Part shown: positions 8,215 through 19,800 of the stretch, piece by piece
How the letters are laid out: the number at the start of each line of letters is the position of its first letter
Position numbering within the stretch: position 1 is the stretch's first letter
Source of the DNA: Prosthecobacter dejongeii
Lineage (GTDB): Bacteria; Verrucomicrobiota; Verrucomicrobiia; Verrucomicrobiales; Verrucomicrobiaceae
DNA length: 64,000 bases
NCBI RefSeq assembly: GCF_014203045.1
Contig: NZ_JACHIF010000014.1
Coordinates: 34,907-98,906 of the forward strand
Direction of reading: 5' to 3'
Program-made: the position numbers and the translations under genes
The notes under the pieces: generated by a model
Databases searched by the model: none
The model's input: the letters and a program-made list of their open reading frames with translations, nothing else
Told to the model about the DNA's origin: nothing

Positions 8215-8523
8215 ATGACAGACACAGATCTTTCAACAAAGTACACCCGCGTCGTGAAAACCAGCCTGGGCCAGTGGGTTCAGGCCATGGTGGTCAAAGA
8301 ACCTCTGGCCATCACCCCGCAGATTCATTGGAAAGGCGTCGGCCGTATGCTTCCCGTGCGTGCCCTGCCGGAGAATGTTGAGCAAGCGCGTCGTGCGGCT
8401 CTCAAAGACCGCCGTTTTTTCCGTCACTGCGAACGCTGCAATGAAGTCCGTCCTGTTTCGCTCATCCTTGAAGCTGGCGTTTGCATGGACTGCATTCACA
8501 AGATGCAAGCCGTCGCGGCCTAA
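8215..8523 (+). CDS. Small protein with a C-terminal zinc-ribbon-like motif
   Basis: 102 residues. The N-terminal half is an unremarkable basic region with VHW-like hydrophobic segments. The C-terminal third contains HCERCNEV and, about 17 residues later, GVCMDCIHKM, giving a C-x2-C...C-x2-C arrangement that would bind one zinc ion. Such knuckles are common in RNA- or protein-binding adaptors. The start is an ATG after a C-rich leader with no Shine-Dalgarno sequence. It is a stand-alone gene converging on pyc, and I cannot assign a function. Confidence 0.6.
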   Translation: MTDTDLSTKYTRVVKTSLGQWVQAMVVKEPLAITPQIHWKGVGRMLPVRALPENVEQARRAALKDRRFFRHCERCNEVRPVSLILEAGVCMDCIHKMQAVAA

Positions 8524-8609
8524 CGTCTTTACACTCATAAAGCCAGACGCTCAGAAGAGTGTTTGTAGTTTTATCGTGTTTTGATGCAGCGATGAGAGCC
8601 AATCAAGCA

Positions 8610-8641
8610 ATCGTGCCCAGAGTGTTAGGTCTGGGCACGAT
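8610..8641. terminator. Hairpin between the zinc-ribbon gene and pyc
   Basis: A 12-bp perfect stem, ATCGTGCCCAGA (8610-8621) with TCTGGGCACGAT (8630-8641), lies between two convergent genes, so it probably serves both. It is preceded by AATCAAGC, a string also found just before or at the terminators near 27498 and 32596. A U-run is poor in both directions. Confidence 0.6.
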
Positions 8642-8668
8642 CATCATAGTCTTCCACTGCTAGCTGGC

Positions 8669-11600
8669 TTATTTCCCAAGCCGCACAAGCAGGTCTTTGC
8701 TCTCCACGCTTTCGCTGATCTTCACACAGATTTCTTGGACCGTTCCCGAGGTGGGCGCGGAAACAGCAGCGAACATCTTCATGGCCTCTAGGGTCACGAG
8801 AGTTTCGCCCTCTTTGACTTTCTGGCCCACACTCACGGCGATGCTGGCCACCATGCCGGGCATCGGTGCGCCTACTTGGGTCGGGTCAGCCGGGTCAGCC
8901 TTGGTCTTCGTCACCGCATCCTTGGCCAGCAGCTTGTTCGTCACCGTCGTGTGACGGGGATAGCCGTTGAGTTCAAAGATGGCCGTCTGCTGGCCGTTCT
9001 GGTCTGGCTCGGTCATGTTCAGCAGCCTCACGAAGAGTGTTTTACCAGCCTCCAATTCGATGTTGATCTCTTCCTTCTGCTGCAAGCCGTAGTAGTAGGC
9101 CGGCGTGGGCAGGGCTGAGACATCGCCATAGGTTTTGCGGAACTCCGCAAACTTCAGGAACACATCTGGATACATGAGGTAGCTCCACACATCGTCTTCA
9201 GTGGGCTTCTTCTTCATCTTCTGTTCCAGCTCGGCGCGCACCTCATCCAGCTTGATCTTTGCGGCGTGCGTTCCTGGGCGGCCGTTGATGCGTTTGCCGC
9301 CTTTGCCCACGATGGCATCGGCCAGCGCATTCCACTTCTTGCGGCTGTCGGCAGCCTTGTCGGCCTCCATGCCGTAGAAGGGCTCGCCCAGCCAGCCTTC
9401 AAACATGCTCGTCACGTCCTTGCTCCACTTAGTGCCAGCGAGCTGGAAGATGTCGCCCGGCTTCACGCCACGCGCCACGCACTCGATGGCTAGGTCGCCC
9501 ACCACTTTGGAGGAAGGTGTGACTTTCACGATGTCGCCGCAGAGCTGGTTCACCTCCGCATACGCGTGGGCGATCTCCGGCCAGCGTGGCCCTAGGCCCA
9601 TGCCAATGGCCTGTTCCTTGAGGTTCGTGTACTGGCCGCCAGGCATCTCATGCAGATACACTTCAGCGGTGCCGTAGGGCTCGCTTGTGTCGAAGGGTTT
9701 GTAAAACGCGCGCACGGCCGCCCAGTAGTCGCTGAATTCCTGCAACGCTTCCGTATTCAGTCCTGTGTCACGCGGCGTGTGCTGCATGGCGGCGACGATG
9801 GAGTTCAGGTTCGGCTGGCTAGTGCCGCCAGACATGGAGGCGATGGCCGCATCCACCACATCTACTCCGGCATTGGCTGCCTCGATGATGCTGGCCGCAT
9901 TGAGGCCACTGGTGTCATGCGTGTGGAAGTGGATAGGGATGCCCACCTCGTCCTTCAGCGCTTTTACCAGCTTCTTCGCCGCATACGGGCGCACCAGTCC
10001 GGCCATGTCTTTGATACACAGCATGTGCGCCCCCATCTTCTCTAGTTCCTTGGCTAAGCGCACGTAATACTTCAGGTCATACTTGTCGCGTTTTGGGTCC
10101 AAGATGTCGCCGGTATAACAAAGAGTGCCTTCACAGATGGAACTTGTGTCCTCGCGCACAGCCTGCATGGCTGCCGTTAGGTTGGGCAGGTAGTTTAGGC
10201 TGTCGAAGATGCGGAAAATGTCCATGCCGTTTTGGGCAGCATGTTTGATGAATCCCTTCACCACATTGTCCGGGTAGTTGGTATAACCCACAGCATTGCT
10301 GCCACGGAAAAGCATCTGGAGAAGGATGTTCGGCACCTTTTCGCGGATATCGCGCAGGCGCTCCCACGGGTCTTCGCGCAGGAAGCGCATCGTCACGTCA
10401 AAGGTCGCCCCACCCCACATTTCCAGGGAGAAAAGGTCTGGCGTGCGCCGCGCCACGGCATCCGCCACCGCCAGCATGTCATAGGTGCGCATGCGGGTGG
10501 CCAGCAGGCTCTGGTGTGCATCGCGCATGGTGGTGTCCGTCAGCAACAGGCGCTTTTCTTTGGCCACCCAGTTTTTGCAAAATTTTTCCGGGCCCATCTC
10601 CGTGAGGAGCTGCTTCGTACCAGGAGCCGGGGCCACTTTGTGATCCCACTTCGGAATCGGTGCGGCGATGAAGGCCTTGCTGATCTTGTGGCCCTTGGCA
10701 AACGGGTTGCCATTCACCACCGTGTCTGCCAGATAGTTTAGCAGCTTCGAGGCACGGTCCTTGCGCGCTACGAACTTCAGCAGGTCTGGATTGTTATCAA
10801 TGAATCGTGTGGTCGCCTGGCCGGTCTTGAAGTCTTCATGGTGCACCACGTTCATCAGGAATGGGATGTTCGTCTTCACCCCACGAATGCGAAATTCGCG
10901 CAGGCCACGGTCCATGCGATCCAGCGCCTGCTGGTAGGTGCGGCCATAGACCGTCATCTTCACCAGCATGGAGTCATAATAAGGCGTGATGACCGCATTC
11001 GTCGCGCCGAGTGCACCGTCCAGTCGCACGCCAAACCCACCGGCACTGCGGTAGGTGAGGATTTTGCCAAAGTCCGGTGTGAAGCCGTTCTCCGGATCTT
11101 CGGTGGTGATGCGGCACTGGATGGCGTAGCCGCTCTTTTCGATTTTGTCCTGGGCAGGCAGGCCCAGCGGCTCATCATGCACCTGGTAACCCTGCGCGAT
11201 GAGGATCTGGCTGCGCACGATGTCAATGCCCGTGATCTCCTCCGTCACCGTGTGCTCCACCTGGATGCGTGGATTCATCTCGATGAAGAACCATTCGCCC
11301 GTTTCGTGGTCCACCAGGAATTCCACCGTGCCGGCATGCGTGTAGTTCACTTCTTTCGCCAGCTTCACCGCCGCTTCGCACAGGCCATCGATGATCTCCT
11401 GCTTTACGCCATAGCTCGGCGCCTGTTCGATCACCTTTTGGTGGCGGCGCTGCACGGAGCAGTCACGCTCATGCAGGTGCAAAACATGGCCGTGCTTATC
11501 CGCCAGGATCTGCACCTCGATGTGCTTCGCCTTGCCCACAAATTTTTCCAGGAACACCGCGCCGTTGCCAAAGGAGCGCAGAGCCTCCGTCTGCGCCTCG

Positions 11601-12229
11601 TCCAGCAGCTTCTCCAGGTCCTTCGCCTCGCGGACCACGCGCATGCCACGCCCGCCACCGCCGAAGGCCGCTTTGATGATCAGCGGAAAGCCGATCTTCT
11701 TTGCCACCGCTACCGCTTCTTTGCGGTCGCTCACGGGCTCATCCGTACCTTCTAGGATCGGCACGTTCAGCTTGCGTGCTACATTGCGGGCAGCCGTCTT
11801 GTCGCCCATCATGTCCAGGATCTTCGCCTCAGGGCCGATGAAGATGATGCCGGCATCTGCGCAGGCTTGGGCAAACTGAGGGTTTTCTGAAAGGAAACCG
11901 TAGCCGGGGTGGATGGCGTCCACGCCCTTTTCCTTGGCCAGGGTCACGATGCCCTCAATGTCCAGGTAGGCACCCAGCGGGCCTTTGTCCTTGTTCAGTT
12001 CATAGGCTTCATCCGCCTTGAAGCGGTGTGGGCAAAAGCGGTCTTCCTGCGCATAGATGCCCACCGTTTTCAGCCCCAGTTCCGTGGCCGCCCGCATCAC
12101 GCGGATGGCGATCTCGGAACGGTTCGCGACCATCAACTTCTTGATCGGGCGGATTCCCGTCGGGGCAGACGGTTTGCTCGATGCAGGGGGCGCAGTGCGG
12201 GGGGCTTTGGCGGCGGCTTTCTTGGGCAT
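8669..12229 (-). CDS. pyc: Pyruvate carboxylase
   Basis: 1186 residues, the full single-chain length. An Ala/Pro/Lys-rich tail of ~28 residues precedes the biotin carboxylase domain (KLMVANRSEIAIRV; ATP-grasp loop FGGGGRGMRVV; EMNPRIQVEHTVTE). The carboxyltransferase domain starts around residue 550 (LLLTDTTMRDAHQSLLATRM; metal-ligand segment PIHFHTHDTSG). A PYC/OADA-type region follows, and the chain ends with a biotinyl domain carrying EAMKMFA, in which Lys is biotinylated. It makes oxaloacetate from pyruvate, bicarbonate and ATP (anaplerosis). It is transcribed alone, divergent from the PIG-L gene across 250 bp. All key motifs look intact. Confidence 0.97.
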   Translation of the reverse strand: MPKKAAAKAPRTAPPASSKPSAPTGIRPIKKLMVANRSEIAIRVMRAATELGLKTVGIYAQEDRFCPHRFKADEAYELNKDKGPLGAYLDIEGIVTLAKEKGVDAIHPGYGFLSENPQFAQACADAGIIFIGPEAKILDMMGDKTAARNVARKLNVPILEGTDEPVSDRKEAVAVAKKIGFPLIIKAAFGGGGRGMRVVREAKDLEKLLDEAQTEALRSFGNGAVFLEKFVGKAKHIEVQILADKHGHVLHLHERDCSVQRRHQKVIEQAPSYGVKQEIIDGLCEAAVKLAKEVNYTHAGTVEFLVDHETGEWFFIEMNPRIQVEHTVTEEITGIDIVRSQILIAQGYQVHDEPLGLPAQDKIEKSGYAIQCRITTEDPENGFTPDFGKILTYRSAGGFGVRLDGALGATNAVITPYYDSMLVKMTVYGRTYQQALDRMDRGLREFRIRGVKTNIPFLMNVVHHEDFKTGQATTRFIDNNPDLLKFVARKDRASKLLNYLADTVVNGNPFAKGHKISKAFIAAPIPKWDHKVAPAPGTKQLLTEMGPEKFCKNWVAKEKRLLLTDTTMRDAHQSLLATRMRTYDMLAVADAVARRTPDLFSLEMWGGATFDVTMRFLREDPWERLRDIREKVPNILLQMLFRGSNAVGYTNYPDNVVKGFIKHAAQNGMDIFRIFDSLNYLPNLTAAMQAVREDTSSICEGTLCYTGDILDPKRDKYDLKYYVRLAKELEKMGAHMLCIKDMAGLVRPYAAKKLVKALKDEVGIPIHFHTHDTSGLNAASIIEAANAGVDVVDAAIASMSGGTSQPNLNSIVAAMQHTPRDTGLNTEALQEFSDYWAAVRAFYKPFDTSEPYGTAEVYLHEMPGGQYTNLKEQAIGMGLGPRWPEIAHAYAEVNQLCGDIVKVTPSSKVVGDLAIECVARGVKPGDIFQLAGTKWSKDVTSMFEGWLGEPFYGMEADKAADSRKKWNALADAIVGKGGKRINGRPGTHAAKIKLDEVRAELEQKMKKKPTEDDVWSYLMYPDVFLKFAEFRKTYGDVSALPTPAYYYGLQQKEEINIELEAGKTLFVRLLNMTEPDQNGQQTAIFELNGYPRHTTVTNKLLAKDAVTKTKADPADPTQVGAPMPGMVASIAVSVGQKVKEGETLVTLEAMKMFAAVSAPTSGTVQEICVKISESVESKDLLVRLGK

Positions 12230-12480
12230 GGTTGTAGGGTTGGGAAAGGTAAAGACAGGCGATTTTCAACGTCAGCCATCCTTTTGCAAGGCTTGGCGAA
12301 TTTCAGGGCATTTAAATTTTATCGTTCAGGCTTGGAGAACTCAATGAAACGATGGTTTCCCTGCAATCTAGCTCCTTCAAGCCCACACGCTGGATCGTAA
12401 ATATCCCACAATGAGACATCGGAACCGGAATCTGTGACAACAGCATGGGAAATCGGACGTAGCATGCTGTCCTTCCCACC

Positions 12481-13272
12481 ATGCCCTCCGTACTCGCTCT
12501 CTTCGCCCATCCTGATGACATTGAATTTGTTGCCGCTGGCACCATGCTCCTCCTCCAGGAGCGCGGCTGGGACCTGCATTACATGAATATGTGCACGGGC
12601 AATGGTGGCTCGGTGCAAATGGATGGCCCCACCACCTCCCGCACACGTCTGGCGGAAGGGCAGGAGGCCGCCCGCATCCTGGGGGCCACGTTTTACCCGC
12701 CCATCGCCGATGACCTGGAGCTCACTTACAGCGTGCCATTGCTGCGTAAAGTAGCTGCGGTGGTCCGTGAGGCACAGCCCACCATCGTCCTCACTCATTC
12801 ACCTGCCGATTACATGGAAGATCATCAGAATGCGCAACGACTGGCTTGCACCGCCGCGTTTGCCCACCCGATCCAGAATTTCGTCACCGATCCGCAACGC
12901 CCCTCCTTCCTGCATGACGTGACCGTTTATCATGCCATGCCTCACGGGCTCTGCGATCCCCTCCGCAAGCGCATCCACGCCGGTGCTTATGTCAACACCA
13001 CCAGCGTCCATGCGAAAAAGCGCGAATCCCTCGCTGCCCACGTCAGCCAAAAGCATTGGCTGGATGTCACGCAGGGCATGGATTCCTACCTCGTCAGCAT
13101 GGATGAATCTTCGCGCAAGGTCGGGGCCCTTTCTGGTCAGTTTGAGTTTGCCGAAGGCTGGCGTCGTCATTTGCATCTGGGCTTCAGTGCCACCGCAGTG
13201 GATCCTCTCAAAGATGCCTTGGGTGAAGACTGCCTTATCAATGAAAGCTATGAAGCCTCGCTGAAAGAGTAG
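12481..13272 (+). CDS. PIG-L/LmbE-family deacetylase
   Basis: 263 residues. The N-terminal AHPDDIEF motif supplies the zinc-binding His and Asp and the catalytic Asp of the family, and the third zinc ligand lies in DYMEDHQNAQRL. These enzymes deacetylate N-acetylglucosamine-linked substrates, for example in bacillithiol or lincomycin-type pathways; the substrate here is not visible. No signal peptide, so cytoplasmic. The following gene converges, with a hairpin between them. Start ATG 12481 puts the motif at residue ~9, as is normal for the family. Confidence 0.87.
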   Translation: MPSVLALFAHPDDIEFVAAGTMLLLQERGWDLHYMNMCTGNGGSVQMDGPTTSRTRLAEGQEAARILGATFYPPIADDLELTYSVPLLRKVAAVVREAQPTIVLTHSPADYMEDHQNAQRLACTAAFAHPIQNFVTDPQRPSFLHDVTVYHAMPHGLCDPLRKRIHAGAYVNTTSVHAKKRESLAAHVSQKHWLDVTQGMDSYLVSMDESSRKVGALSGQFEFAEGWRRHLHLGFSATAVDPLKDALGEDCLINESYEASLKE

Positions 13273-13308
13273 AGAAAGCGGCTACTTTCTGTCGCCAAGA
13301 AGCAAATG

Positions 13309-13334
13309 GGGCCATGAGAGATTCCGCATGGCCC
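13309..13334. terminator. Hairpin between convergent genes
   Basis: GGGCCATG (13309-13316) pairs with CATGGCCC (13327-13334) around a 10-nt loop, between the stop codons of the PIG-L gene and the minus-strand host-attachment-family gene. AAAAG follows on the + strand; a bidirectional terminator is likely. Confidence 0.5.
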
Positions 13335-13341
13335 AAAAGTC

Positions 13342-13782
13342 TCACACCTCGGCCAGTCTCTTCAAGAGTTCTTCTGGCGTTTGTCCATTCAGATTTTTCT
13401 TCACTCGCAGGACCAATTTGTCACGCATGAGTGGTGGCAGTTGGTCTAAAACGGCACCGTGAATCTCAGGTGAGGCCACCAGTCCCCAGGTGTCGATGTT
13501 ATGTTCGTCGATCAATTCCCCGATTCGCTGACCAATCTTGCGAATAGCGCGCAGTTCCAACTCGGCTTCCAAGGGCAGTCGCTCGGCGGATGAATTGCCC
13601 TGTCCCATGGATTCCATGGCAGAAAAGCCACCGGCTTTGTCGGTGACTTGGTCGCTTAATTTTTCCAGTGATTCAGGAATGTCCATGGCATCAAGGGCAG
13701 TGATTCGCCCCTCTGCATGTCCGCGATAGGCAATGAAGTGTCCGCGATCCGTGACGATAAGAAGTTCAGGCAAGGTTTTCAT
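13342..13782 (-). CDS. Host-attachment-protein family (eRF1-like fold) member
   Basis: 146 residues. It opens with a strand LLIVTDRGHFIAYRG, has a central linker rich in Gly/Ser/Asp, and then a segment with IGELIDEHNIDTWGLVASPEIHGAVLDQLPP and a closing helix (LVLRVKKNLNGQTPEELLKRL). The order matches the 'protein required for attachment to host cells' family (baeRF-type), in which the second half reads L-x-L-x-A-P-P-x-x-L-x-x-L-R. The function of this family is not established; despite its name, many free-living bacteria carry it. Predicted cytoplasmic. Confidence 0.6.
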   Translation of the reverse strand: MKTLPELLIVTDRGHFIAYRGHAEGRITALDAMDIPESLEKLSDQVTDKAGGFSAMESMGQGNSSAERLPLEAELELRAIRKIGQRIGELIDEHNIDTWGLVASPEIHGAVLDQLPPLMRDKLVLRVKKNLNGQTPEELLKRLAEV

Positions 13783-13889
13783 GTGGAGTCAAGTTTCTTC
13801 TCCTTCATCGCTACCGCTTACCTATCTGGCCCTCAGGAAGTGTAGATGATACAAATCACCGCGCTCCCTGAACGTAAAAAGAATCTTCG

Positions 13890-16800
13890 CTACTCTCGCA
13901 CACTCAAACGGAAAAAAACACGGCTCGGCAATGTTTCCCCCGTCGCAGGAGTGGCGATCGCTTGCATCACTTGCGGATCCTCTGCGGGGGATGATTCAGT
14001 GGTGAGTGCGACGTTGAGTGAAAGACTGCCATTGTTCTGGCCACTCCGGAACCAATGAATCAGATCTGTGGACCATTCGACTTCGGCTGTGATGTCCTGC
14101 CGATTCAAGGCGCGGTTAAAACCAAAGATCGCGTTACTCTGAGTCACCGTGATGGACATCATGCCTTTGTTCCGACTGTCTCCAGGCAGAGAGCCCATGT
14201 AGTATTCCAAAAGATTCGACACACCATCACCATCAGCGTCATCATTGGCACCTCGTTTGGCGGAATCTTGGATCAGGTTGAAAGACCAATTTTGAACAGG
14301 CCGGTCGGCAATGCTAGCTGTGGCACTTGAATTCATCCCAAGGGTGTAACTTGTATCTGCAACAGCTGCGATTTGGACCACCTCTCCACCTTCAGCTAGG
14401 TCATCCGGTAAAATCACCAAGGGTAAATTGGCAGACGATTGCCCCTCTGGGATGACGATGGAGTTCTGAAATCCTGAATAATCCAGTCCAGTGGTAGCAC
14501 TGCCAGCCGCGGCTAGAGGCACCGTTAGGGCACTGGTCGTGCTGCCAGTGCGTGAAATAGTAAACAACACAGCTTGGTCGCTTCCGCTTTCACCGGCGGC
14601 AGAATCAGGCGCTGTAAGTGTGACAACGCTGGCTGCATTGGATGTCGAAAACGGAATCACAAGGATGCGTAGATCGATCGGCTGATGCGTCCCGTTGATC
14701 TGTGGTAAATCCTGGGTAAATACTCGGAACTGATTGCCGTTAGTGGCCCACGCCACGATGTTATCTTCCGCTGCCGCAGATCGGGATGAATCAGCGGTGA
14801 TCAAGAGTGCTGCTGTCGAGGGATTGATGACTGTTCCATCACCGAAAAGTAGGTCCATTCCCTCAGATCCAGGGATTGCGGTGAGTCCCAATTCACTCAG
14901 GCCTGCATTCATGTGGGTGACTGCCCCTCCACTGCTGATGGCCGCTGCAAAAACGCCCATCGTCTCTGCTGGAATGTACACAAAGCTAAACGTGCCCGCC
15001 TGCCCAGACGCATCATTGTCACGCACATCCACCACCCACCGACCGTCCTCGGTGCGAATCGAGCAAACATTGTCTCCTAAGGATCCCCCATTGCCATTGG
15101 TCACTGCCAGTAAATTGCCTGCCGTGGACAGTCCATCGATCCCATAAGTTCCTAGAACACTCAGCAGAGACACAGATACCCCCGCAGGAAGATTGCCACT
15201 CAAAATCGCGCCCGTGCTATCCACACTTGCACCTGTCCATCCTGCTTCATACGGCAAGTAGGCCACACTGATACCTGCTGTCTCTTCGGCTGTGGCAGGG
15301 TTTGCGGTAGAGCTGTTGTCATTCGCATTGTCCAGCACGCTGATATTGGCACTGCCATCCGTCCCCGCAAAAGGCAGAGCAAGATTGTCCAGAGCATTTA
15401 AGCCGGCAGAGATGGTCGTTGGGCTGTTCCAGTTCGTTGCCAGCGTAATGCCAGAATTGAAGGGGATCACTGCACCAGAAATCTTCAGGGACAAATCACC
15501 CTCGTTGTTTCCAGGCAAGTTGAAATCATAGGGCGGTAGGCTGGTTCCCACGACTGTCCACGCTGGCAGGTCAAACAAACCGACCGAGCGTTTTTTGGAA
15601 TCAGTGGGCACCGGGGCTTCGACGAAAACGGACACCGTCACTGCAACAGAATCTGCAACTTGCCCGAGGCTGTCGGTGGCTTTGGCGGTGAATGTGTACG
15701 TGCCTGGCGGTAGATTGGTTAGACTGAGGCTGAATGGGGCCTGGGTATCCAATCCCAGAGAGGTCATGGCTGCAGTTCCTTTGAAAAATTCCACCTGACT
15801 CACGGGTGCCTCTTTATCGAGAGCATTGACCGTTAGTGTCACATTCCCAGGTGCTGGGATCGCCGTGCCATTGCTGGGAGCAGTTATCGAAATAGTGGGC
15901 AATTCATCACCTACCTGAACAGTGATTTTAGCGATGTTGGAAAGCGTGGCCGCATTCGTATTGTCCACCGCAACCGCCGAAAGATTGTGCGTGCCTAACG
16001 ATGGATTTGTCCATGCAAAGGCATACGGAGCCGTCGTGTCTTCTCCCAACTTCACCCCTTCTCGGTAGAATTCCACACGCCGGATAGAACCATCCGCATC
16101 TGCTGCTGTGGCGGTGAGATTGATAGTCACGGGTGTAGCAAAAGCAGCCCCCTCGATAGGGGTATCTAAGGTAATCGTCGGCGCCTGGTTCTCTATCGTG
16201 CTGAAACGCCGGGGTGTAGAACTACTGGTTAGGCTACCATCGGAAACAGCGGCATACCACTCGTAGTTTTTTCCAGCTTCGAGGCCTGTCCAATTCAGGG
16301 CAGCCACACTGCCCCCTGCTGGTACGGCAACTGTACCCAATGGCACCCAGTTCATCACTGGAACCTGCATATTGTAAGGAAGCTGAACCGTGGATTCCCA
16401 AGAGGGAATATCATCACTGGCATTGACAGCACGATCAAGAGTGGGGGAGTAACTTTGCAGACGGATGGAATTGCTCGCGGGTGAGAAGGTCAGAGTCCGA
16501 AGAAATCCATTGCCGCCATTGGTCGTCCCTTGGTAATCGGAAAGCACCGAGTAAACGGTTCGGCCCTCGTAAACATCTGCTCTCCGTCCCTCTGCATGGA
16601 TGTGCCCGCAGAGCATGAGAAAAAAGTTCGGGTTGTCCTTCAGCGCATCATAGATGCCTCGACCTTGTGCGCTAAAATTGGCTGGATTACCACCGCCGAT
16701 GATGGAATGGCTGGTGGCGATAGCTCGCCGATGTGGATGAGCTTTCAGTAAAGCATCTGCCCAGTTGAGGATGGCGGCATTTGGGGTCGTATCATAGGCA

Positions 16801-19800
16801 AAGTGAATGGCGATGAAATCCAGTCCACTCGCGCTGAAAAGCTGATAGTTATTCGTATTGTCACTGCCATAGTTTCCTCCCCAATAGGTTCGCTTGGCGA
16901 AACGATTGATGCCAAAATATTGATTATAAAAGGAGGTAGAACCACCGTCATAGTTGCCAATAGGGTCGATGTCATGATTGCCCGGTGCCACGCCAAAGGG
17001 GACTCCGTGTGCGAGCAGCGTGGTCACCGGATTTTCTAAGCGTGCCATGGCAGCAGAGGCTCGTGTCCATTCGATGTCGTTGCCTCCATTGTTACCCTTT
17101 TGCACGATGTCTCCCATGTGACTCACAAAGGCGATATTGCGAGCATTCCTGTTGTCCACGACCCACTTCGTTTGCGCTCCAAAAGTGGCGATGAGTTGCT
17201 GCACCGTGATGGTATCGGCATGGCCAGATGCACCCTCAGAATAGAATTGAGTGTCAGGGATTTGGATGAGATTGAAATCGGGGCCTGGAGCTATTGGCGT
17301 GGTATGACGACCGTAAAAAGTTACGGTCATCGCATCGCCGTTGTCGTCAAAAACATCCGCCTTTAGCTGAACTGAGGCTTCAGTAACTGAGGTTTCATTC
17401 GCTGGTGTAGATAATGCCACCGCAGGATGATTCGCTGAGGGAAGAATATGCAGGGTGGCTACATCGCTTTCACGGGTTGCTCCTCGTTCGTCCAGCACCC
17501 GGGCAGTAACCGTGTATTGACCGATCGCAGGGGCTAACCAAATGTATTGATAAGGGGCGCTCGAGTCTTCCCCCACTTTCACCCCGTCCACCAAGAAATC
17601 CACCTTAACCACGGGGCCATCTTCGTCAGCAGCGATCGCCTCAAAAGTAACGGGGGATGAGACTGCCGCGCTGGACACTCGTGGCGGCTGAGTCAGTGTG
17701 ATCGTGGGTTCGATATTTGGCACACCAAAAGGCACACCAGCCACCCAAAGGGGGCCACTGGTCAGTGCGCCGACATCAGCTCCGGCCGAACTCGCAGTCG
17801 TTGTGCCGCTGCCTTCATTGAGACCAAAACGTCCGATCAAGCCCGTAGCACTGATGATGGGTTGATCTTTACTCGAAGCGATCTCTGTCGCACTCCGTGC
17901 ATAATTCCAGACACGTGCTTCATCAATACGCCCTCTAAATGCACCTTCTGCAAGACCGGCAGAATTCAAAGCGGTGCCGATACCAAAATGCTGAATGCTG
18001 TCATAACGTGGGCGCGCATTTGCGGTGACTGTTGTCGTGCCTACTTCCACTCCATTGAGATACAATTTCCACGTGCTTGAGCCATGGTCAAACGTTGCGG
18101 CCGCGTGATGCCAGGCATTGTTAGACACAGGGTCGTGGCTGGCCGTGATGGGGAAGTTTACACCCGCAGCGATGCCAGTGCCGGGCTGTGCTTCAAAGTC
18201 AGCCACGAGTTGTCCCGCTGAATTGATACCAAAGAAGATGTTGCAGTCCACGTTACTGCCATCGCTTTCCCCACGGCCTTTGCCAAAAAGCGGCACAGCA
18301 CTCACACCTCCTGAACCTGAGCCTGATGTACGGCCAGCTCCCTCACGCCTGAACCAGCATTCCAGGGTGAATCCTGCATCGCTCATTTGCCCCACGTTCA
18401 GTGTCGGCGCAGTTCCCATCGTCACGTAGTCATTCTGGCCATCGAATGACAAGGCTGTGTTGGCTGGGATGCTGGCGGGATCCAGCGTGATGGTCACCTG
18501 GGTTAGGGGTGTAGTGGCCACATTTCCTTCATTATCCGTAGCTCTAGCTTGGTAGTCATAATGACCGGCTGTTAGACCGACATCTGTGAACGAATACGGG
18601 GCGCTGCTATCTGTTGCAATGACTGCCCCGTTGCGCAGAAATTCCACGTGGATCACACTGCCATCGGCATCTGTCGCGGTGGCTTCCAAGTCAAAATTTG
18701 CAGTTCCCGTGGCTGAGGCTGCCGGGGCAGGGGACGTCAGCGTCACGACTGGCAATACTGGCGCGGTAAAGAAAGCAAAGCTGAAGACATCATCTGCGGC
18801 CGCTGAAGCATTTTGAAGGTTAGGCGTTGCTGCGGGAAGATCGCGACATTCAATAACCCAACGGTTATTTGCCTGATCCCAGGCGGATGAAACGATGTTA
18901 TCTGTAGTGTTGCCCACACCACCCTCCGGACTCACCAAGAGCGTGCCAGTCTGGTTAGATTCTCCGGCGATTGTGAGATACCAGATACCTGTTGCACCTT
19001 TGGTGACACCGATGTTTTTACCTGGAGTATGGGCGGAAATATCCAGGCTAGCATCGCCATTGACTCGGCCAATCGCAGTGAGTTTTTCGCTCCCGACTTT
19101 ATCGAGTGGCAAGTACACAAAACCGACCCCGTCATTTTCATAGCTGGCTCCATCCACTCCATTGTCATGGCTATAGATTGTAAACGAGCCATTCGCGTTC
19201 GCTTGGGACAAAGCGTAGTTATCTTCGTTTCGTGCTCCAGCGACCAAGAGGATTCCGTTCTGAGCGGCATTGTTTCCGGTGAGGGAATTGAGGTTGAGCG
19301 TGTATTGCCCACTGGGCGAGGCGAGATCAATGAAGTGGGTATTTAATCCCAAGGCAGAGTTTCCTACCAACTGAGTCAGCTCGCCATTATTGACAGTATT
19401 TCGGGCGATACCGCCGATCCATCGAGTGTAAGGGAAGAAACCAAAATTGACATCCATATTCACCTCGCCTCCAGCCGGAGAACTGAATAGTGCGATGGTA
19501 TAATCTGTTAGACCATCATTGGGACCGAAACCCGCCGTGGCAAAAAAACGACCGATGGTGTCACCTTGGGCCGTGTTATCTCGCGACAATTCAGAAACGA
19601 TGGGAATGAGCACCCCAACATCTGGATCCACACCCGTGCCGAAGTTTAGGCTATAGTCACCTCGGTTTCCCCCTTCGATAGAAAAGTGGGCTGAGCTCCC
19701 CGCCTTCTTCGTGAGGGTGACAGAGGTCTCCTCATTGCCGGCATCATTTTGGGTCACCGTAAGTCCTCCAAACTCGGTGCTTTGAGCTGCGACGAAAAGG

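Noticed and set aside
10838..11755. 305-residue plus-strand open frame inside pyc
   Set aside because: Antisense to the well-conserved biotin carboxylase region; His/Arg-rich artefact of the sense codons.
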